Shown piece by piece: positions 1 through 8,283 of a stretch of DNA of 64,000 nt (positions are counted from its first letter, which is position 1; the number at the start of each line of letters is the position of its first letter). A model generated the notes under the pieces. That model was given only the letters and a program-made list of their open reading frames with translations, had not been told where the DNA came from and did not search any database. Both the position numbers and the translations under genes were made by a program. This stretch comes from Pseudomonas sp. BN411 (GTDB taxonomy: Bacteria; Pseudomonadota; Gammaproteobacteria; Pseudomonadales; Pseudomonadaceae), in contig NZ_SSOM01000085.1 of assembly GCF_029871235.1 (NCBI RefSeq), forward strand, positions 107,391 to 171,390, given 5' to 3'.

Positions 1-252
1 ACGGCCGCTGCGCTGGACGATGAGGAAGCAGTGACGGTCGTCATCCTGGTCGATGGACGTGCGCTGGCGGCTGATCGACCCCGCATTGGTGCGGATCTGC
101 GCCACTTCCAGGCCAGAGAGGTCCTGGCGGGCAATCTCGCCGATGAACAGGCCGTGACCCAATGCAGGGCGCGACTCGAATCGGCCGCAGACGCCCCGCA
201 ATGAACGGAGCCAGGAATCGAAATCAGGGGAGCGGACAGCTTGTGCAACCAT
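1..252 (-). CDS. feaR: FeaR-type AraC-family regulator, N-terminal part (cut by window edge)
   Basis: Only the first 84 residues are inside the window. They open MVAQAVRSPDFDSWLRSL and continue with GHGLFIGEIARQDLSGLEV and SIDQDDDRHCFLIVQ, the pattern of the AraC_binding_2 effector domain at the start of FeaR proteins. FeaR activates amine oxidase and phenylacetaldehyde dehydrogenase genes in response to aromatic amines; its C-terminal AraC HTH would lie beyond the left edge. The ATG follows a GGAGG ribosome site by seven bases. The neighbouring aldehyde dehydrogenase, permease and transaminase fit a local activator of amine catabolism. The family is well supported; the exact FeaR name is inferred from the N-terminus and context. 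Confidence 0.8.
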   Translation of the reverse strand, partial: MVAQAVRSPDFDSWLRSLRGVCGRFESRPALGHGLFIGEIARQDLSGLEVAQIRTNAGSISRQRTSIDQDDDRHCFLIVQRSGR

Positions 253-301
253 CGGAAACCTCCGGATCGGGCTGACGCCACATTGTTTTTATGGCGACAT
301 T

Positions 302-368
302 ATTAACATGTTATCTATTTGCCCGACAAGGAAGCTGCCAGGCCCGAATAGATCGTTAATGCCTTAGC
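302..368. promoter_or_regulatory. Candidate operators upstream of feaR
   Basis: ATTAA-CATG-TTATC (302-314) contains the perfect palindrome TAACATGTTA, and GTTAA-TGCC-TTAGC (355-368) is a weaker copy. Both resemble the RTTAA-N4-TTAAY element found in the TRAP, porin and hpa promoters of this window. They lie 50-115 bases upstream of the FeaR start. The regulator assignment is inference. Confidence 0.4.
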
Positions 369-392
369 CAGAGGTACGTCCAATCGACGCCT

Positions 393-971
393 TCAGTGAC
401 TGCCGAGAATCGCCTTGAGCACGTGCAACGCCTGCAGCAGATGCTCGCGCTGCTCGGGATTCAGGCGTATGTAGCGGCGGAAGCCGGGCATCCGGTTCAC
501 CACTTCGCTGGCGCCCATGTGTTCCAGGCGAACCGTCCACCGCCCGCCTTCGCGCTCAATCGACAGTCGCTTGAAGTCCAGTGGCATCAGTGCCGCCAGA
601 AGCGCCGCGTCTCCCTGCAGGCGGGTGGTCAGCCCGCCCAGGGCCTTGGCATCGCCAGCACGAATCCGGCAGGCGATGCCCTGGCGATGAATCGCCCCAC
701 GATGATTCAGATCGATACGTACATGGCCCGCGCCTACCGAGGGCACCTGCAGGACGAATTCGGTCAGCACCAGGTGCATGAGGAATTGCGCCTCGACCAC
801 CTCCCTGGCGTCGAACGCCAACTCGCCGTCTGCGCTGGTGAAACGCATCGACGTCGCTCCCTCCGGCTCGGCGCCCAGGAATGGCAGGTCGCGTGCCACC
901 CGCGCCAGCGTTGCCCCCGGCCGGTAGCCGGAGGGCGGTCGCCGCCAGTATTCAGACAGCCTTGGAAACAT
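393..971 (-). CDS. DUF3156-like protein of unknown function
   Basis: A 192-residue soluble protein beginning MFPRLSEYWRRPPSGYRPG. I see no signal peptide or membrane segment. The sequence is typical of a small Pseudomonas family of unknown function, probably DUF3156. Its ATG lies inside the end of the upstream permease gene (20-base overlap), so the two are translationally coupled and likely work together. An upstream in-frame start is possible, but it would add a 41-residue Arg/Trp/Cys-rich stretch that is a shadow of the permease. No function can be assigned beyond association with amine uptake. Confidence 0.65.
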   Translation of the reverse strand: MFPRLSEYWRRPPSGYRPGATLARVARDLPFLGAEPEGATSMRFTSADGELAFDAREVVEAQFLMHLVLTEFVLQVPSVGAGHVRIDLNHRGAIHRQGIACRIRAGDAKALGGLTTRLQGDAALLAALMPLDFKRLSIEREGGRWTVRLEHMGASEVVNRMPGFRRYIRLNPEQREHLLQALHVLKAILGSH

Positions 972-2451
972 GGCCGAAATGCTCCACGGAGTGAACGCCG
1001 GGTTCGCTGCTGAACTCCTTCTCCAGCACCTCTTCCACCGGCACCGGCCGGAACGGATTGACCTTCTGCACCACCAGCGTCCAGAACAGCGCATAGGCGG
1101 CGGTCATCGCCAGCATCACGCCGAAGGGAACGTACACATCGCGCGGGTTCATGCCCGGCGGGGTGATGAACCAGAGGCCGATGAGGATGCCGACGCTGGA
1201 GACGATCTGCGGCAACGGGAACCAGGGCGAGCGATAGGCGCGCGGCAGGTCCGGACGGCGAATGCGCAGGATCACCACCGACAGGGTCACCAGCAGGTAT
1301 GCGGTGCTCCAGGCACAGACCGCAGCCAGCACCAGGTTGAAGATGCCGTCGGTGTTGCCGCCCAGCCACCAGGCGTGCAGGCAGGGAATCGCCACCGCCA
1401 CGGCGATGCACAGCAGGGGTGTCTTGAAGCGCGGGTGCAGGTAGGTAAAGGCCTTCGGCAGTGCGCCATCCACCGCCATCCCGTACATGATGCGCGGCAG
1501 GCCGGCCATCAGGGTGTTGATGGTGGCGGCGCCGGCGAAGAGAAAACCGATACCCAACCAGATCGGGCCGATGTCGCCCATTACCGCCTGGGCGAACTGA
1601 GGAATCGCCATCGGGGTATCCAGCAGGTGCACGCCAGTGGCTTCGTCGAGCAGCACGTTCTCCACCTGGCGCTTCATCGCCGCGCCGTAGATGAACATGC
1701 AGGACGCCACGCCCAGCAGCCCCAGGGCCATGGCGCGCGGCAAGGTCCAGGCGGAGCGGCGCACCTCAGGAGCCAGCGGGGTGACGAACTCGCAACCGAC
1801 GAACATGAACATCGCCATCCCCACCAGAGACAGGATGGTGGTCAGGTCGGCACCGATCAGCGAGGCGCCGAACCAGCCGTCCAGCTCCACCCCGGGCGCG
1901 GCGAACAGCCCCGCCAGGCCGAAGATCATCAGGGTGGTCCACATGCCGAAGGTGAGGATCACCTCGGCCTTGCTGAACACGCTGATGCCGAATGCATTGA
2001 GGATGCCGAAGGTGATCACGAAGCCGACGCCCAGCAACCAGGAGCCGCCAGCGGACTCGGCCAGCGTGTTGAGATGCTCGAAGTTCACCAGGGCCATGAC
2101 GCCGGCGAGGATCGTCTCGGCGGTGCCGGCGAACACATGCACGATCAGGTAGGCCGAAATGGTGCCGGTAATGGCGAAGAAGCGCCCCATGCCGCAGGAG
2201 ATGTAGTCGTACACCGAACCGCTGGTGGGCAGGATCGATGCCGCCTCGGCGAAGGTAGTGGATTGCGCCAGCATCATCACGGCGGCGATCAGCATGGCCA
2301 CGGCGAAGGCGCCGCCGCCGATGCCGAAGCCCATGGTGGCGGTGAGGATCACCGGGCTGGCCATGATCAGGCCGATGGTGCTGGCCAGCGCGGTGGGAAA
2401 CCCGACCGAGCCGCGCTCCAGGTGTGCTGCGAGTCTTGCGTTGATGGACAT
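952..2451 (-). CDS. APC-superfamily amino acid/amine permease
   Basis: A 499-residue protein with about twelve hydrophobic segments. The glycine-rich first helix (ASTIGLIMASPVILTATMGF) and the following ILPTSGSVYDYI segment are typical of APC cation/amino acid permeases. The start MSINARLAAHLERGSVGF is chosen because residues upstream of it are not membrane-like. It lies downstream of the aldehyde dehydrogenase on the same strand (126-base gap) and overlaps the DUF3156-like gene. Given the FeaR regulator, transaminase and aldehyde dehydrogenase around it, the substrate is probably an aromatic or other primary amine. The family call is firm; the substrate is inference. Confidence 0.85.
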   Translation of the reverse strand: MSINARLAAHLERGSVGFPTALASTIGLIMASPVILTATMGFGIGGGAFAVAMLIAAVMMLAQSTTFAEAASILPTSGSVYDYISCGMGRFFAITGTISAYLIVHVFAGTAETILAGVMALVNFEHLNTLAESAGGSWLLGVGFVITFGILNAFGISVFSKAEVILTFGMWTTLMIFGLAGLFAAPGVELDGWFGASLIGADLTTILSLVGMAMFMFVGCEFVTPLAPEVRRSAWTLPRAMALGLLGVASCMFIYGAAMKRQVENVLLDEATGVHLLDTPMAIPQFAQAVMGDIGPIWLGIGFLFAGAATINTLMAGLPRIMYGMAVDGALPKAFTYLHPRFKTPLLCIAVAVAIPCLHAWWLGGNTDGIFNLVLAAVCAWSTAYLLVTLSVVILRIRRPDLPRAYRSPWFPLPQIVSSVGILIGLWFITPPGMNPRDVYVPFGVMLAMTAAYALFWTLVVQKVNPFRPVPVEEVLEKEFSSEPGVHSVEHFGHVSKAV

Positions 2452-2577
2452 GGTGCGAACCTCGAAGTCGATGTTGTCGTTGTTGGGTTCAAGGCATGTG
2501 GAAAAGCCGGCCGCCACGACGGGCCGGCAAAGGTCATCGGAGGCGCCGCGCTGGCGGGCGCACTCCTGTTGCGGAAC

Positions 2578-4065
2578 TCAGTAGGCGATGCACACCGACT
2601 TGTTCTCGGTGAAGGCTTCGATGGCCGCATGGCCCATCTCGCGGCCGATGCCGGACTGCTTGAAACCGCCGAAGGGCATGGACGGGTCCAGCAGGTTGTG
2701 GGCGTTGACCCAGACGGTGCCGGCCTTCAGGCGCGGGATCAGGCCCATCACCTGTTTCAGGTCGTTGGACCAGATGCTCGCCGCCAACCCGTAGGGGGTG
2801 TCGTTGGCCAATCGCACCACTTCGTCGATCTCGTCGAAGGCAGTGGCGACCAGCACCGGGCCGAAGATTTCTTCCCGCACCACCTGCATGTCCGGACGCA
2901 CATTGGCGATCACCGTCGGCTTGACGAAGAAGCCCTGCTCACCGTGCGCCTCGCCACCGCAAATGACGCTGGCGCCCTGGGCCCGGCCGCTGTCGATCAT
3001 GCCCAGCACCCGGCGCTGCTGCTTGGCGGAAATCAGCGGGTTGATCTGCGCGGATGGGTCCAGGCCCGGCCCGATGCTGAGTGAACCGGCGATGCCGTGG
3101 AGGCGCTCCAGCACCTGGTCGAAGGACTTGCGCTGCACGTAGAGACGCGAGCCGGCGGTGCACACCTGGCCCTGGTTGAAGAAGATGGCCCCGGCAGCAC
3201 CGGCGGCGGCGTTGTCCAGAGCGGTGTCGTCGAGCACGATCACCGGCGACTTGCCACCCAGCTCCAGGGTGAAGCGGGTCATGTTCTCCACCGCCGCATG
3301 ACCGATCAGCTTGCCCACCGGGGTGGAGCCGGTGAAGGCCAGCTTGTCGATGCCCGGATGCGCCGCCAGCGCCGCGCCGGCCTCGGCACCCACGCCCGTG
3401 ACGATGTTCACCACACCCGGCGGAATGCCTGCTTCCAGGCACAGCTGACCCAGGCGCAGGGCGGTGAGCGGTGTCTCGTCCGCCGGCTTCAGCACCACGG
3501 TGCAGCCGCAGGCCAGGGCCGGTACGACCTTCCACAAGGCCATCATCAGCGGGAAGTTCCAGGGCACGATGGCGCCCACGACGCCCACCGGTTCCGGCAC
3601 CGTGTAGGCGCGGTACTTGCCGCCGGGAATGGCGCCGATGGAGACATCCAGGCTCTTGCCTTCGATCTTGGTGGCCCAGCCGGCCATATAGCGGGTGTAT
3701 TCCACGCCCGCCCCCACTTCGATGGCACGGGACAGGTTGATGGACTTGCCGTTGTTCAGGGTTTCCAGTTGCGCCAGCTCTTCGCCATGGACCTCCAGCA
3801 GGTCGGCCAACTTCAACAGCAGGCGCTCACGGTCCGCCGGGCGCTGGGCGGCCCAACTGCCCTCGAAGGCGCGGCGCGCAGCGGCGACCGCCTGGTCCAC
3901 ATCGGCCTTGGCGGCCACGGCGACTCGCGCCAGTTCCTCACCCGTGGCCGGGTTGTGCACCGCCATTTCGGCGCCGGACAGCGCGGGACGGGACTGCCCG
4001 TCGATCAACAGGCCGTGGCGGGCCTGGACAAAGGCCGCCACACGGGGGTCAAGGGCAATGCTCAT
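2578..4065 (-). CDS. feaB: Phenylacetaldehyde-type NAD(P)+ aldehyde dehydrogenase
   Basis: A 495-residue aldehyde dehydrogenase. It has the Rossmann-region PWNFPLMMALWK, the glutamate motif LELGGKSPVIV and the catalytic cysteine motif NQGQVCTAGSRLYVQ. The C-terminus IGREMGHAAIEAFTENKSV resembles FeaB/PeaE/StyD phenylacetaldehyde dehydrogenases. It would oxidise the aldehyde from the divergent transaminase to phenylacetate or 4-hydroxyphenylacetate, the latter being the substrate of the hpa genes in this window. The start MSIALDPRV has a GAGGAACC ribosome site; a longer in-frame start at 4281 is rejected because it runs through the divergent promoter. The exact aldehyde is inferred. Confidence 0.82.
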   Translation of the reverse strand: MSIALDPRVAAFVQARHGLLIDGQSRPALSGAEMAVHNPATGEELARVAVAAKADVDQAVAAARRAFEGSWAAQRPADRERLLLKLADLLEVHGEELAQLETLNNGKSINLSRAIEVGAGVEYTRYMAGWATKIEGKSLDVSIGAIPGGKYRAYTVPEPVGVVGAIVPWNFPLMMALWKVVPALACGCTVVLKPADETPLTALRLGQLCLEAGIPPGVVNIVTGVGAEAGAALAAHPGIDKLAFTGSTPVGKLIGHAAVENMTRFTLELGGKSPVIVLDDTALDNAAAGAAGAIFFNQGQVCTAGSRLYVQRKSFDQVLERLHGIAGSLSIGPGLDPSAQINPLISAKQQRRVLGMIDSGRAQGASVICGGEAHGEQGFFVKPTVIANVRPDMQVVREEIFGPVLVATAFDEIDEVVRLANDTPYGLAASIWSNDLKQVMGLIPRLKAGTVWVNAHNLLDPSMPFGGFKQSGIGREMGHAAIEAFTENKSVCIAY

Positions 4066-4175
4066 CTCGGTTCCTCTTCTCGCACGGCCGCCGCAGCGAC
4101 CGGGTATCTCGGATAGTCGAGAGGCACTGTGCGCCAAGCCCGGTGAACGATCTTGATCCTGGCTGCCGCCGGACT

Positions 4176-4223
4176 TGCCAATGGCTGCCAGTTCGCTGGC
4201 AGGAAAAGGCAAGCCCGCTGGCA
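4176..4223. promoter_or_regulatory. TGCCA half-site cluster between divergent aldehyde dehydrogenase and transaminase
   Basis: Direct repeats of TGCCA at 4176-4180 and 4186-4190, ten bases apart, are followed by inverted copies TGGCA at 4197-4201 and 4219-4223. Direct half-sites one helical turn apart suit an AraC-family activator such as the FeaR-like protein. Binding is not shown. Confidence 0.35.
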
Positions 4224-4304
4224 GGCAGGTGCAAGTAATCGGCGGCGCCTTGAGGCACAAATGGAGCCACGCAGCTTGCACCGCTGCCCTAGAGGAGAAT
4301 TCAC

Positions 4305-5648
4305 ATGACCACGACCACCCGCGACAACGCCTTCTGGCATCCCATGCTGCACCCCAACGAAATGAAGCAGCGCGAGCCCATCCGCATCCTCCGTGGCGAG
4401 GGTTGCTTCGTCTTCGATGACAAGGGCAACCGCCTGGTGGATGGCGTGGCGGGGTTGTGGAACGTCAACGTCGGCCACGGCCGCGCGGAGATCAAGGCAG
4501 CCATCACGACACAGCTGGACGAGCTGGAGTACTTCCAGCTGTTCGACGGCATCAGCCATCCCCGCGCCGAAGAACTGGCCGCCAAGGTGATCGGCATGCT
4601 GGAACCGGAAGGCATGCGCCGCGTGGCCTTCAGCTCCGGCGGTTCGGACTCGGTGGAAACCGCACTCAAGCTGGCCCGCCAGTACTGGAAGTTGCAGGGC
4701 CAGGCAGACCGCACCAAGTTCATTTCCCTGCGCCAGGGCTACCACGGCACCCACTTCGGCGGCGCCTCGGTGAACGGCAACACCGTCTTCCGTCGCAACT
4801 ACGAGCCGCTGCTGCCGGGCTGTTTCCACGTCGACACACCCTGGCTCTACCGCAACCCCTACAGCCAGGACCCGGAAGAACTCGGCCAGATCTGCGCCGA
4901 CCTGCTGGAGCGGGAAATCCAGTTCCAGAGCCCGGATACCGTGGCCGCCTTCATCGCCGAACCGATCCAGGGCGCCGGTGGCGTGATCGTGCCGCCGGAG
5001 AACTACTGGCCGCTGATCCGCAAGGTCTGCGACAAATACGGCGTACTGCTGATCGCCGATGAGATCGTCACCGGCTTCGGCCGCTCGGGCTCCATGTTCG
5101 GCAGCCGCCTGTGGGGCGTGAAGCCCGACATCATGTGCCTGGCCAAGGGCATCTCCTCGGGCTACATCCCCCTCGGCGCCACCGTGGTCAACGAACGCAT
5201 CGAGCAGGCCTTCGCCAACAACGGCAACTTCACCGGCGCAATCATGCACGGCTACACCTACTCCGGGCATCCGGTGGCCTGCGCCGCGGCCCTGGCCAAC
5301 CTGGACATCGTCGAGAAGGAAAACCTGCCGGCCAATGCGGCGAAACAGGGTGACTACCTGCTGAAAAGCCTGGCCTCGTTCTCCGAGCGTTTCGCTGCAG
5401 TGGGTGAGGTGCGCGGCAAGGGCCTGATGGTGGCCCTGGACCTGGTAAGCGACAAGGCCACCCGCGAACCGATCGACCCCATGGGTGGCTACGCCAACCG
5501 CGTCGCCGAAATCGCCCGCGCCAACGGCGTGATGGTGCGCCCGGTGGGCACCAAGATCATCCTCTCGCCACCGCTGGTGATCGAGCAGGAGGAGATCGAT
5601 ACCATCGTCAATGCCCTCGCGATAGGTTTCCAGGAAGCCCATCTGTAA
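4305..5648 (+). CDS. Class III (omega) aminotransferase, PLP-dependent
   Basis: A 447-residue fold-type I aminotransferase close to omega-transaminases that use amines with pyruvate. Visible features are VDGVAGLWNVNVGHGR near the N-terminus, the SSGGSDSVETALK phosphate-binding region, YHGTHFGGASVNG, the IADEIVTGFGRSG cofactor motif and the lysine region DIMCLAKGISSGYIPLG. A strong AGAGGAG ribosome site precedes the ATG. It is divergent from the aldehyde dehydrogenase, so the pair would convert an amine to aldehyde and then to acid without an amine oxidase. Phenylethylamine, tyramine or a polyamine are candidate substrates; context favours aromatic amines. The reaction class is firm; the substrate is inference. 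Confidence 0.85.
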   Translation: MTTTTRDNAFWHPMLHPNEMKQREPIRILRGEGCFVFDDKGNRLVDGVAGLWNVNVGHGRAEIKAAITTQLDELEYFQLFDGISHPRAEELAAKVIGMLEPEGMRRVAFSSGGSDSVETALKLARQYWKLQGQADRTKFISLRQGYHGTHFGGASVNGNTVFRRNYEPLLPGCFHVDTPWLYRNPYSQDPEELGQICADLLEREIQFQSPDTVAAFIAEPIQGAGGVIVPPENYWPLIRKVCDKYGVLLIADEIVTGFGRSGSMFGSRLWGVKPDIMCLAKGISSGYIPLGATVVNERIEQAFANNGNFTGAIMHGYTYSGHPVACAAALANLDIVEKENLPANAAKQGDYLLKSLASFSERFAAVGEVRGKGLMVALDLVSDKATREPIDPMGGYANRVAEIARANGVMVRPVGTKIILSPPLVIEQEEIDTIVNALAIGFQEAHL

Positions 5649-5699
5649 CCCTTCGGAGCGCGGCCCATGCCGCGCTCCTCCGTTTTCGGGAGCAGCGCC

Positions 5700-6356
5700 A
5701 TGCACGACGACTTCGGCCTGCACTGCCTGCAGGCCTTCAGCCGGGTTGTCCCGGCCTCCTGCTTCGCCTTCTACCTGGTCGACCCACACCTGCGCGCCCG
5801 CGACTTCCAGCTCCTGCGTATGGACGCCCGGACCCACCGCGACTACCTCGACCACTACCGCGACTTCGACCCGCTGCAGCCCGCCCTTTGCCGCGACGAA
5901 CGCCGCGCCGTGGTGTCACTGCGGGAAGCCATGGCACGCCAGGCCGACAATGCGCGGCGCATCTACCAAGGCTTCCTGGTCCGCCATGGCATCCGCGACG
6001 TGGTGGAGGTGATCGCCCATGTTCGCCAGCGACCGGTGGCGGGCGTCTCCCTGCTGCGCCTGAGCACCCAGCAGCCCTTCGATGCCGATGAACTGCAGCG
6101 CCTGGATGGCCTGCGCGGCCTGCTCGACCTCGCCGTGCGCCAACTGCCGGACGCTCCAGCGGAGAACGATGGGCTGACCGGCTTCACCCCTCGGGAACAG
6201 GAAATCGCCCTGCTCCTACGCGAAGGCCTGTCCAACAAGGACCTCGCCCGGCAGCTCGATATGGGGCTGGCCACGGTGAAGACCCACCTTATCCACCTGT
6301 TCCGCAAGACCGGTGCACGCAGCCGTACAGAATTGGTGAGAAAGCTCTTCCCGTAG
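5700..6356 (+). CDS. LuxR-family transcriptional regulator
   Basis: A 218-residue protein with a GerE-type HTH in the last 60 residues (LTGFTPREQEIALLLREGLS, then NKDLARQLDMGLATVKTHL). The N-terminal about 140 residues show no receiver-domain signature and may bind a small molecule. The ATG at MHDDFGLHCLQAF is preceded by GGGAGC. It starts 51 bases after the transaminase stop on the same strand and probably belongs to that transcription unit. The last codons are odd: the TAG stop and preceding bases are part of an intergenic palindromic repeat (CCGTAGGATGG), so the C-terminus was probably set by the repeat's insertion. Confidence 0.85.
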   Translation: MHDDFGLHCLQAFSRVVPASCFAFYLVDPHLRARDFQLLRMDARTHRDYLDHYRDFDPLQPALCRDERRAVVSLREAMARQADNARRIYQGFLVRHGIRDVVEVIAHVRQRPVAGVSLLRLSTQQPFDADELQRLDGLRGLLDLAVRQLPDAPAENDGLTGFTPREQEIALLLREGLSNKDLARQLDMGLATVKTHLIHLFRKTGARSRTELVRKLFP

Positions 6357-6445
6357 GATGGGGCGGGCGGCGTTCCGCGAGCTGAGCGAAACCTATCAAT
6401 CACCGTGTCAGACCGATGGGTATCGCAAGCTCCACCCATCCTACG
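6352..6445. repeat. CGTAGGATGG-type palindromic intergenic repeat
   Basis: It starts CGTAGGATGGGGCGGGCGGC and ends CTCCACCCATCCTACG, so the ends are inverted copies. The same family occurs at 45386-45458 and inside hrpA at 43334-43409. The left end supplies the stop codon of the LuxR gene. Confidence 0.8.
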
Positions 6446-6535
6446 ATCTGAACGTGCCACCTCCACCTTCCGGTTGATACCGCCCCACCCCCATCCGACC
6501 GAGCATGGCGCCATCCCAACCCACGGAGATGAGCC

Positions 6536-7351
6536 ATGACTACCCAACCCGAATGGATCACTGTCGGCGCCCTCGCCGACGGCTTCGCCCCGGAAGCCTT
6601 CATCCTGCCCAGCCTGGCGGACCTTGCCGACCGCACCTTCACCCTGCACTTCGCCAACGGCTGGCGGATCGAGCATCGCTTCGGCGCCGAGCAGCTCGCC
6701 TGGTCATTGCAAGACGGCAGCGGCGGCGAGGCTCCCTACCGCGCCACGTCGGTGCGCGAGGGTCTGTACCTGGTGGACTTCCTCAAGCAGGAGAACGGCC
6801 GCACGGTCTCGGTGAGCCTGGTGCTGGATATCACCAACGCCGCCTTCACCGCCGTGCTCGGGCGCATGCCCAGCGAGGCGGAATGCCGGGGCGACCTGTT
6901 CGGCAAGGCCCTCGCCGGTGGCGAGCTGACGTCGGTGAAGGCGGAATTCCTCCACGGCAGCCTCGATCGCCCCTGGCGCGAAGGCGCCTGCCCCCACGCG
7001 CCGAGTCTCGAGCTGGTAGGCCTGCGCAACCTCTACCGCTATAGCCCCAGCGAGGTCTACGAGCACCTCTACCTCAACGAGAACTTCTACAGTTGGCAGT
7101 GCCTGCAGGGCGTCGAACAAGGCCTGGCGGACACCGACCGCTGCCACACCCTGAAGATCGCCGAGTCGCTCTACCTCTTCGTCTGGCGGGAGAAGATCAT
7201 CCCCACCCTCGGCGTGGTGCTGATCGACCTGCAGCACCATCGCAGCGACGGCAAGATCTGCGGCTATGCCGGCGGCGACTTCGGCCAGTTGTCGAACTTC
7301 CCGGTGAGTTCCCACTGCAGCGTGCTGAACCGCACGGAGTATCCGCTGTGA
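6536..7351 (+). CDS. moaF: MoaF family protein (monoamine-regulon protein)
   Basis: A 271-residue soluble protein with two MoaF-like halves. The N-terminal half contains FTLHFANGWRIEHRF and the C-terminal half SPSEVYEHLYLNENFYSWQC and KIIPTLGVVLIDLQ. Databases often call the family molybdenum cofactor biosynthesis protein F, but the name comes from the Klebsiella moaEF operon, which is part of the monoamine regulon under the AraC-type activator MoaR. Its biochemical role is unknown; the lipocalin-like fold suggests small-molecule binding. The next gene overlaps it by four bases and is a short-chain dehydrogenase, reproducing the moaE/moaF pairing. This supports an amine-catabolic role for the whole cluster. 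Confidence 0.85.
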   Translation: MTTQPEWITVGALADGFAPEAFILPSLADLADRTFTLHFANGWRIEHRFGAEQLAWSLQDGSGGEAPYRATSVREGLYLVDFLKQENGRTVSVSLVLDITNAAFTAVLGRMPSEAECRGDLFGKALAGGELTSVKAEFLHGSLDRPWREGACPHAPSLELVGLRNLYRYSPSEVYEHLYLNENFYSWQCLQGVEQGLADTDRCHTLKIAESLYLFVWREKIIPTLGVVLIDLQHHRSDGKICGYAGGDFGQLSNFPVSSHCSVLNRTEYPL

Positions 7352-8130
7352 AGGGCCGCACCGTGCTCATCACCGGAGCCGGCAGTGGCATAGGCGCGGT
7401 CTGTGCGCAACGTCTCGCCCACGACGGCGCGCAACTGGTGCTGGTGGGAAGGCGTCGCGAACCGCTGGAGGACGTAGCCGCCGGGACCGGCGGCCTGGTG
7501 CTCTGCGGGGATGCCGCCAGCAGCGCCGACTGGGCCCGCTTCATCCCGGCCATCCGCGAGCGCTTCGGTGGCCTCGACGGGGTGATCGCCAACGCCGGCA
7601 GCCATGGCCTGGGCAGCGCCACCGAAACCTCGGACAAGGACTGGCAGGCGGCAATGCGCGCCAACCTGGACAGCGCCTTCTACACCGCCCGCGCCTGCCT
7701 GCCGCTGCTGGTACAGCGGCGCGGCGCCCTGGTGCTGATGGCCTCCCTCGCCGCCCTGGCGGCCGGCGAAGGCGTTTGCGGCTACACCACCGCCAAGCAC
7801 GCCCTCCTCGGCCTCACCCGCTCCCTGGCACGGGACTACGGCCCGCAAGGCGTGCGGGTGAATGCCGTCTGCCCGGGCTGGGTGCGCACGCCCATGGCCG
7901 ACGCCGAGATGCAGCCGTTGATGGAGCGCCATGACGAAGACCTGGAGGCGGCCTATGCGCGGGTTACCGCCGAGGTGCCACTGCGCCGCCCGGCCAAGCC
8001 GGAGGAAATCGCCAGCGTCTGCCGCTTCCTGCTCTCGGACGAAGCCTCCATCATCACTGGCGCCAGCCTGGTGGCCGATGGCGGGTCGAGCATCGTGGAC
8101 GTGCCGACCTTGGCGTTCGGGCGCATTTGA
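7348..8130 (+). CDS. Short-chain dehydrogenase/reductase, MoaE-like (monoamine regulon)
   Basis: A 260-residue SDR starting with GTG (VKGRTVLITGAGSGIGAVC). TGAGSGIG at residues 8-15 is the NAD(P) site, NAG the structural motif, and YTTAKHALLG supplies the catalytic Tyr-X3-Lys. The GTG overlaps the moaF stop (GTGA), so the genes are coupled. In Klebsiella the gene next to moaF in the monoamine regulon also encodes a dehydrogenase-like protein. The substrate is not predictable; a hydroxylated amine or aldehyde intermediate is a guess. The start rests on coupling and on the N-terminal beta strand falling directly after it. Confidence 0.85.
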   Translation: MKGRTVLITGAGSGIGAVCAQRLAHDGAQLVLVGRRREPLEDVAAGTGGLVLCGDAASSADWARFIPAIRERFGGLDGVIANAGSHGLGSATETSDKDWQAAMRANLDSAFYTARACLPLLVQRRGALVLMASLAALAAGEGVCGYTTAKHALLGLTRSLARDYGPQGVRVNAVCPGWVRTPMADAEMQPLMERHDEDLEAAYARVTAEVPLRRPAKPEEIASVCRFLLSDEASIITGASLVADGGSSIVDVPTLAFGRI

Positions 8131-8168
8131 GGCTCCATCCGTTCCCCTGCTCGGCGAAGCCACGTAGT

Positions 8169-8191
8169 GTGGATGGCGCTTTTCCATCCAC
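8169..8191. repeat. Hairpin of a GTGGATGG...CCATCCAC repeat
   Basis: GTGGATGG and CCATCCAC form a perfect 8-bp stem around CGCTTTT. It lies 38 bases after the SDR stop. The flanks (CACGTAGTGTGG and GTGGTCCACCC) resemble a dispersed intergenic repeat. It could act as a weak terminator for the moaF operon, though there is no long T-tract. Confidence 0.5.
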
Positions 8192-8283
8192 CAACGGCTC
8201 TATGCCGGGCCTCGAACGGTGGACCGGTGAAGCGTGGTCCACCCTTGGTTATGGAAATAGGCGCCGGGGGCACGGGGAAGTAC

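Noticed and set aside
970-3084. Long open frame (704 codons) on the plus strand opposite the permease and aldehyde dehydrogenase
   Set aside because: It is a high-GC shadow: low-complexity His/Gln/Arg/Gly-rich product, no domain, fully opposite two clear genes.
4141-4304. Possible sigma-54 promoter (TGGC...TTGC) upstream of the transaminase
   Set aside because: The GG and GC doublets are 14 or 9 bases apart instead of 10.
4062-5855. Long minus-strand open frame opposite the transaminase
   Set aside because: Valine/glycine/alanine-rich antisense translation of an obvious aminotransferase; no ribosome site or family match.
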